The notes beneath the pieces are model-generated. The model saw only the letters and a list, made by a program, of their open reading frames with translations, did no database searches and was not told where the DNA came from. From JABFRG01 sp046351415 (GTDB lineage Bacteria > Myxococcota_A > Polyangia > Polyangiales > Polyangiaceae), in the NCBI GenBank assembly GCA_046351415.1, contig JAXLYO010000012.1, forward strand, positions 62,001 through 126,000: 64,000 bases of DNA. Reading direction: 5' to 3'. The translations under genes and the position numbers were made by a program. Each line of letters begins with the position of its first letter. The stretch's first letter is position 1. Below, one piece after another: positions 60,209 through 64,000 of the stretch.

Positions 60209-60621
60209 GGGATGACCTGACTTTCTGGTTGGGGATAGCGGGCGCGAGGAGCCCACGCGGCAGTCGGGACGAGCAGCGCCAAGCGGCCTCGAGAAGGCAG
60301 CGCCCATTCGGTGTAGAGTGCATAGTTCGCGGGAGACCCGACCTGTGGATGTCTGCGCGCGAAGTGCGGGGCAAGGCGTCTGTCGTTGTCCGACGGGTGG
60401 TACCAAAGCACCGTGTGTGCCAACGAATTCTTCAGTGAAAACCTATGTTTGATGCCATGCGCGGGGCGAAGTCCGATGTTAAACGCCATCGTTCGCGAAG
60501 AGCGTGGAAGCGCACGCGACAAGTGTCGACGGGGCGCTCTGCGTTGTCGTCTTGTAGGGGACAGTAAATGCCTGAAATGAGCTAACTTTTCGTGCCAGCT
60601 CCCCGCTCTCTTGCTCGGGAT
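60209..60621. other. 413-nt region upstream of the short peptide gene
   Basis: No gene is supported here. It contains the sigma-54-type promoter at 60408-60422 and a leader of about 190 nt. A 105-codon open frame on the minus strand overlaps the peptide start and has no credible signal or codon pattern. Enhancer-binding sites, if present, should lie in the right half (60430-60600) but I could not identify an inverted repeat there. Confidence 0.6.
60406..60424 (-). promoter_or_regulatory. Sigma-54 (-24/-12) promoter candidate
   Basis: On the minus strand the sequence reads TTGGCACACACGGTGCTTT. It has TGGCAC, five bases, then GTGCT, against the consensus TGGCAC-N5-TTGCW, so only one core position differs and the GG-to-GC spacing is exact. 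It points toward the short peptide gene and the desaturase, with a start site expected near 60395. Myxobacteria use many sigma-54 promoters with enhancer-binding activators. Confidence 0.6.
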
Positions 60622-61461
60622 TCAGGTCGGGAAGATGAGGAAGGCGGCCCCGGAGATGAAGAAATTGAGTACGATGATTGCGAGGCTCGAATTGACGACC
60701 GCGCGGGTGGTCGCCCACCCGACGCCTTCGGAGCCGCCGAAGGTCGAAAGGCCACAATAGCCGCTGACGATGGGAATGGCGGCGCCATAGGCAATGCACT
60801 TCGCAAAACCCGTCGCGAAATCGCCGACGTCGATGAGGCGCATGTTGAAGAACGTCTCGGGGCGCACGTCGAATGCGATGTAGGCCGTGGCGGCTCCGGA
60901 ACAGAAGGCGACGGTGCCCGCGATGGTGATGAGCATGAGCGTCATCACGACACTCGCCAGGAAGCGTGGGACGATCAAAAAATCGATCGGATCGGCGGCG
61001 CTCATCCGGAGGGCATCGACCTGCTCGGTGACGACCATCGAGCCGATTTCCGCAGCGATGCCAGCTCCGACGCGCGTGGCGAGCATGAGAGCGCCGATCG
61101 AGGCGGCAAAGTCTCGCACGAGCAATTCCATGTAGGTCGCCCCGAGCGAGGTGTAGTCGGGAACGATGCGGCGTGCTTGGAGCCCCGACTGATAGACGAG
61201 GATCATGCCGATGAAGCCCATCGTGATGCACAAGAATACGAGTGACTTGTTGCCGATCTCGTACATTTGCTTGAGGACCGCACCCTTTTCGCGCTTGCCT
61301 CGGAAGATGTAATAGAGCGTGCGGACGAACACGGAATAGAGGTCACGCGCGCCCAAGAACAGGTCGATGGCGGCCGCACCGATGCTGCCCACGAAGCCGA
61401 GGTTCGGCTCGGGTTCGCTGACGCCGATGGGAGCAGAAGGTGCGGTGTTGGTTTGCGCCAT
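60622..61461 (-). CDS. MlaE-type ABC transporter permease
   Basis: A 279-residue MlaE/YrbE-family permease with five to six membrane helices. The conserved block GAGIAAEIGSMVVTEQVDALRMSAADPIDFLIVPR is present. I chose the ATG at 61461 because the longer frame adds an unlikely Arg-rich N-terminus. It lies 26 nt downstream of a second MlaE-type permease; the two are clearly different in sequence. They probably act with the ATPase at 63.4 kb in intermembrane lipid transport. Confidence 0.9.
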   Translation of the reverse strand: MAQTNTAPSAPIGVSEPEPNLGFVGSIGAAAIDLFLGARDLYSVFVRTLYYIFRGKREKGAVLKQMYEIGNKSLVFLCITMGFIGMILVYQSGLQARRIVPDYTSLGATYMELLVRDFAASIGALMLATRVGAGIAAEIGSMVVTEQVDALRMSAADPIDFLIVPRFLASVVMTLMLITIAGTVAFCSGAATAYIAFDVRPETFFNMRLIDVGDFATGFAKCIAYGAAIPIVSGYCGLSTFGGSEGVGWATTRAVVNSSLAIIVLNFFISGAAFLIFPT

Positions 61462-61487
61462 GGAAGGAAACGGGAGGGGATTCGAGG

Positions 61488-62282
61488 TCAGCCGAGAATG
61501 AGGCTCACGACGTAGTCGAGCACGAAGATGCCTGCGGCCGATGCGACGACCGTCGAGTTGACGGCGCGCCCCACTCCTTGTGCTCCGCCTTTGGTTGCGA
61601 GGCCGAAGTGACAACTGGCAAGGGCCATGATGAGACCGAAAACGATGCTCTTCACGAGGCCGTTGGCGACGTCGCTGAAGCCGAGAAGACCTCCGGTGAG
61701 CCCGTTGAAGAACGTCTGCGGCTCCACATTGAGGAGGCCCTTGCCCGTGTACGCCGCGCCAAGAAGCGCAAGCGCGTCGGCGAAGAGGGTCATCATGAAG
61801 AGGGTGGACACCATCGCGAGAAAACGCGGAACGATCAGAAACGCGATCGGATCGATCGCGAGGACGCGGAGTGCGTCGATCTGCTCCGTGACCACCATGG
61901 TGCCGAGCTCTGCGGTGTTGTTCGCCCCGACGCGGCCCGAGATCATGAGCGCGGTGAGGAGCGGCCCGATTTCGCGAAGCGTGCCGAAGCCGGCGCCCCA
62001 GCCGAGGAGACCTTCCGCGCTGAATCGTTTCACGACGACCGCCGCCTGGATGACCATGATGGCTCCCGTGAAGAGCGCGGTGACCACAACGATGGGGAGC
62101 GATTTGACGCCCATCTTGTAGAGGTTCTTGACGAGCTCTTCGCGATCGAATCGGAGCACGCGCGCACAGATGCGGCCGAAGAGGACCCCCATGCCCCCCG
62201 CCGTCCGGCAGATTTCGATGACCCCACTGCCCAGGTTCGAGAGGAACAGGGCGGTGCGGGGTTCTCCCGCGGCTTCGCTCAT
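61488..62282 (-). CDS. mlaE: MlaE-type ABC transporter permease
   Basis: A 264-residue MlaE-family permease. The family block ISGRVGANNTAELGTMVVTEQIDALRVLAIDPIAFLIVPR is intact, with about five membrane helices and the N-terminal amphipathic region LFGRICARVLRFDREELVKNLYKMG. It sits between a 112-residue membrane protein and the second permease on the same strand. With the ATPase upstream it forms an Mla-like system, but the MCE subunit is encoded 10 kb away. Confidence 0.92.
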   Translation of the reverse strand: MSEAAGEPRTALFLSNLGSGVIEICRTAGGMGVLFGRICARVLRFDREELVKNLYKMGVKSLPIVVVTALFTGAIMVIQAAVVVKRFSAEGLLGWGAGFGTLREIGPLLTALMISGRVGANNTAELGTMVVTEQIDALRVLAIDPIAFLIVPRFLAMVSTLFMMTLFADALALLGAAYTGKGLLNVEPQTFFNGLTGGLLGFSDVANGLVKSIVFGLIMALASCHFGLATKGGAQGVGRAVNSTVVASAAGIFVLDYVVSLILG

Positions 62283-62339
62283 GGTGAGCCTTCTACCACG
62301 GCTCGCGCGCGCCGTGGTGCCTTCCGAAGACTACGGGGC

Positions 62340-62678
62340 TCAGGTATCGCCGAGCTGAAGGACGGCTTCGAGGACGAGGGCGGGGACCTCGAGTGCAAGC
62401 GAAACCGCGAACGTGGAGAGGAGGCCGTAGAGCGGACCTTTCCACCCGCCTCGGGTCCGCCAGAAGAAGAAGCCGGCTCTCGTTCTCCAAAAATGGAAGA
62501 GGAGCGCCAAGGGGCCGAGGTAGACGGCATACAGGTTCCGGCTCGCGACCGGCCACGCGCGTTCGAGCGACGTTTCGGGGATGCGCTTTTCGTCCCACAG
62601 AAGGACGCCAAACGTCGCAGCGATTTGGAAGACCCATAGGATCGAAGAGGCGATGAGCTCGCGGTCTTCGACTCTCAA
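62340..62678 (-). CDS. Small membrane protein in the Mla-like operon
   Basis: A 112-residue protein with three hydrophobic helices (IASSILWVFQIAATFGVLLW, LYAVYLGPLALLFHFW and LLSTFAVSLALEVPALVL). The only start that fits the operon is a TTG at 62678 whose codon overlaps the ATPase stop by 4 nt (TTGA). The longer open frame is a shadow of the ATPase gene. It is not similar to MlaB or MlaC. It may be an accessory subunit. Confidence 0.65.
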   Translation of the reverse strand: MRVEDRELIASSILWVFQIAATFGVLLWDEKRIPETSLERAWPVASRNLYAVYLGPLALLFHFWRTRAGFFFWRTRGGWKGPLYGLLSTFAVSLALEVPALVLEAVLQLGDT

Positions 62679-63427
62679 AGGGGGCCCTCGGTGAGTCCAT
62701 GGACGAACTGGCGCACCCGCGGTTCGGTGGACTCTTGGGCTTCGCGGGTCGTACCGTCGAAAATGAGCTCGCCGCGATACATCATGCCGATGCGATCGGT
62801 CACCGTGAGGAGGCGGTCGAGGTCGCTCGAGACCATGATGACCGTCGCCCCCGCCGCGCGTTGCTCCTTCCGGAGCAGTTCGAAGATCTTCTGGGACGTC
62901 ACGGGGTCGAGCCCCGCTGCCGGCTCGTCGTAGAAGACGACGGGAGCGCCGATGATGGTGGCGCGCGCGACGCCCACGCGTTTCTTCTGGCCACCGGAGA
63001 GGCCGGCGGGCATGCGGTCGCCGAAGCCGGCGAGTGCCACGCAATCGAGGCGCTCCTTGACGCGCTCTTTGATCTCGCCGTCGGAGAGACTCGTCAAGCG
63101 CCGAAGGGGAAACGCGATGTTCTCCGTCACCGTGAGATGGTCGAAGAGAGCGTTGTTCTGGAAGAGCATCCCGATGCCGGCGCGTAGCTTCTGGAGGTCG
63201 AGCTCGGAAAGGGAAGTCACTTCCTTCCCGCCGACCACGATGGACCCGTGGTCAGGCTTCAGAAGGCCCGTCACCATGCGGAGAAGGACGCTCTTGCCAG
63301 CGGCACCAGGACCGATGAGACCGTAGAGACAGCCTTCGGGAATGGTCAAATCGATGCCGCGGAGCACCTGGTTCACGCGCCCTTGAGCGCCGCGGAACGA
63401 CTTCGAAACACCACGAAGGGAAATCAC
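62675..63427 (-). CDS. MlaF-type ABC transporter ATP-binding protein
   Basis: A 250-residue ABC ATPase. Walker A is GPGAAGKS, the Q-loop is LFQNNALFDHLT, the signature LSGGQKKR is canonical, and Walker B is VVFYDEPAAGLD. The H-loop has Ser (VSSDLD) where most have His, a change seen in some MlaF relatives. The GTG start at 63427 overlaps the stop of the SctJ-like gene (GTGA), so the two are co-transcribed. Its closest partners are the two MlaE permeases downstream. Confidence 0.9.
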   Translation of the reverse strand: MISLRGVSKSFRGAQGRVNQVLRGIDLTIPEGCLYGLIGPGAAGKSVLLRMVTGLLKPDHGSIVVGGKEVTSLSELDLQKLRAGIGMLFQNNALFDHLTVTENIAFPLRRLTSLSDGEIKERVKERLDCVALAGFGDRMPAGLSGGQKKRVGVARATIIGAPVVFYDEPAAGLDPVTSQKIFELLRKEQRAAGATVIMVSSDLDRLLTVTDRIGMMYRGELIFDGTTREAQESTEPRVRQFVHGLTEGPL

Positions 63428-64000
63428 CGGAGAGCCATGCCTCCGTCGGAACGCGCGGCTGCTCGACGTTGCCTCGTGCCGCGCAGATAGAGGGCGAGGC
63501 ATGCGCCTGCAAGGCCGAGCACCGCCAAAAACAATACCCCGAGGATCACTTGCAAGGGACGCTGCGCACCACGCGAGACCGCGAACGGACCCACGCGGGC
63601 GAGCCGCTCGGCCGACGCGGCGTTCCTTTGGCGACGGGGAACGAAGACGACCGCGACGTCTTTTTCGGAGAGGCTCGGCGCACCGCCCGCGACGAGCTTT
63701 TGAACCGCTTCCGCCGAGAGTGGAGGCACATCGCCGCGGTACTCCAGCAGGACGCTGGCGGTCGCCTTCGGCGCAGTCTGAAGATGAAGCGGGTCGGGGG
63801 CGGGGACCTGCAAGTGGACGCGGGCACGGAGGACACCTTCGATGCCACCCAGAGAGCGCTCGAGTTCGCCCGCCATTCCTCGGGCGTACTGCGCCTGTTC
63901 GGCCTGTCCACTCGGCACGAGCGACCCCTGTCCGAGCGACTCGAGCAGGCCCTTCGGACGCTCGCGGGGAAGCATCTCGTCTTTCAGAATCGCTGCGGCC
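63424..64000 (-). CDS. SctJ/YscJ-like type III secretion inner-membrane ring protein, C-terminal part
   Basis: The open frame runs off the right edge and encodes the last 191 residues. It matches the YscJ/SctJ ring lipoprotein family: MLPRERPKGLLES, GSLVPSGQAEQAQYARGMAGEL, IEGVLRARVHLQVP and ASVLLEYRG, then a C-terminal membrane helix (ILGVLFLAVLGLAGACLAL) and a basic tail. FliF is related, but the short length and single C-terminal helix fit the non-flagellar form. The N-terminus with the lipobox is outside. It overlaps the Mla-type ATPase gene by 4 nt. Confidence 0.8.
   Translation of the reverse strand, partial: AAAILKDEMLPRERPKGLLESLGQGSLVPSGQAEQAQYARGMAGELERSLGGIEGVLRARVHLQVPAPDPLHLQTAPKATASVLLEYRGDVPPLSAEAVQKLVAGGAPSLSEKDVAVVFVPRRQRNAASAERLARVGPFAVSRGAQRPLQVILGVLFLAVLGLAGACLALYLRGTRQRRAAARSDGGMALR

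Noticed and set aside
60205..60522. A 105-codon minus-strand frame upstream of the short peptide gene
   Set aside because: It spans the sigma-54 promoter, overlaps the peptide start in another frame and has no signal peptide, domain or ribosome-binding site.

Overview
The window is GC-rich, densely packed DNA that reads as a Myxococcota chromosome, probably of the Polyangiales. The evidence is a matrixin-type metalloprotease with a MYXO-CTERM-like tail, three membrane-anchored Ser/Thr kinases, several TPR/PEGA proteins, an FG-GAP lipoprotein with a myxobacterial Cys-rich motif, a DUF4388 protein, and many tightly overlapping genes (ATGA/GTGA junctions). I saw no rRNA, tRNA, CRISPR array, transposase or prophage by eye. 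Almost all of it looks like core chromosome.

Layout. 0-5 kb: end of a TPR protein, a DUF374 acyltransferase, a lipoprotein, RidA, and the dnaX-ybaB-recR replication/repair group. 5-13 kb: etfBA, then a cassette of a Ser/Thr kinase, an FG-GAP lipoprotein and a PEGA protein. 13-19 kb: secreted metalloprotease, nadB, and a three-gene 2-oxoacid dehydrogenase (E1-alpha, E1-beta, E2). 19-26 kb: a second PEGA/kinase pair, mutY, and two convergent TolC-type outer-membrane genes. 26-35 kb: a long minus-strand run that reads, in transcription order, sigma factor, membrane anti-sigma candidate, two lipoproteins, LpxL-type acyltransferase, J-domain/TPR protein, Hsp70, and a small-module protein. 35-39 kb: an M16 peptidase pair (one active, one with its zinc site lost), an MBOAT acyltransferase and an SCP2-like protein. 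39-44 kb: rpsP-khpA-rimM-trmD plus a second SPOUT methyltransferase, a TrmN6-like enzyme, queG and a MoxR ATPase. 44-50 kb: a DUF4388 protein, a 1-kb gene-free stretch with 80-nt repeats, rlmB, a coiled-coil membrane protein, a stand-alone biotinyl domain, and another TrmH-family enzyme. 50-64 kb: mlaD and an mlaF-type ATPase, an SDR enzyme, a third PEGA/lipoprotein/kinase cassette, a Kef-type antiporter, a fatty-acid desaturase preceded by a short peptide gene and a sigma-54-like promoter, two MlaE-type permeases with a second ATPase, and the truncated end of a SctJ (type III secretion ring) gene at the right edge.

Functional themes are envelope biogenesis and lipid traffic (two Mla-type loci, three acyltransferases, desaturase, lipoproteins), Ser/Thr-kinase signalling in repeated cassettes, and RNA modification (four SPOUT-family enzymes in about 10 kb). 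The most unusual items are the sigma/anti-sigma/Hsp70 run at 27.3-35.1 kb, the sigma-54 promoter plus short peptide plus desaturase unit near 60 kb, the SctJ-Mla junction at 63.4 kb, the repeated kinase/PEGA cassettes, the FadR-like palindrome in front of etfBA, and the repeat cluster at 45.9-46.9 kb.
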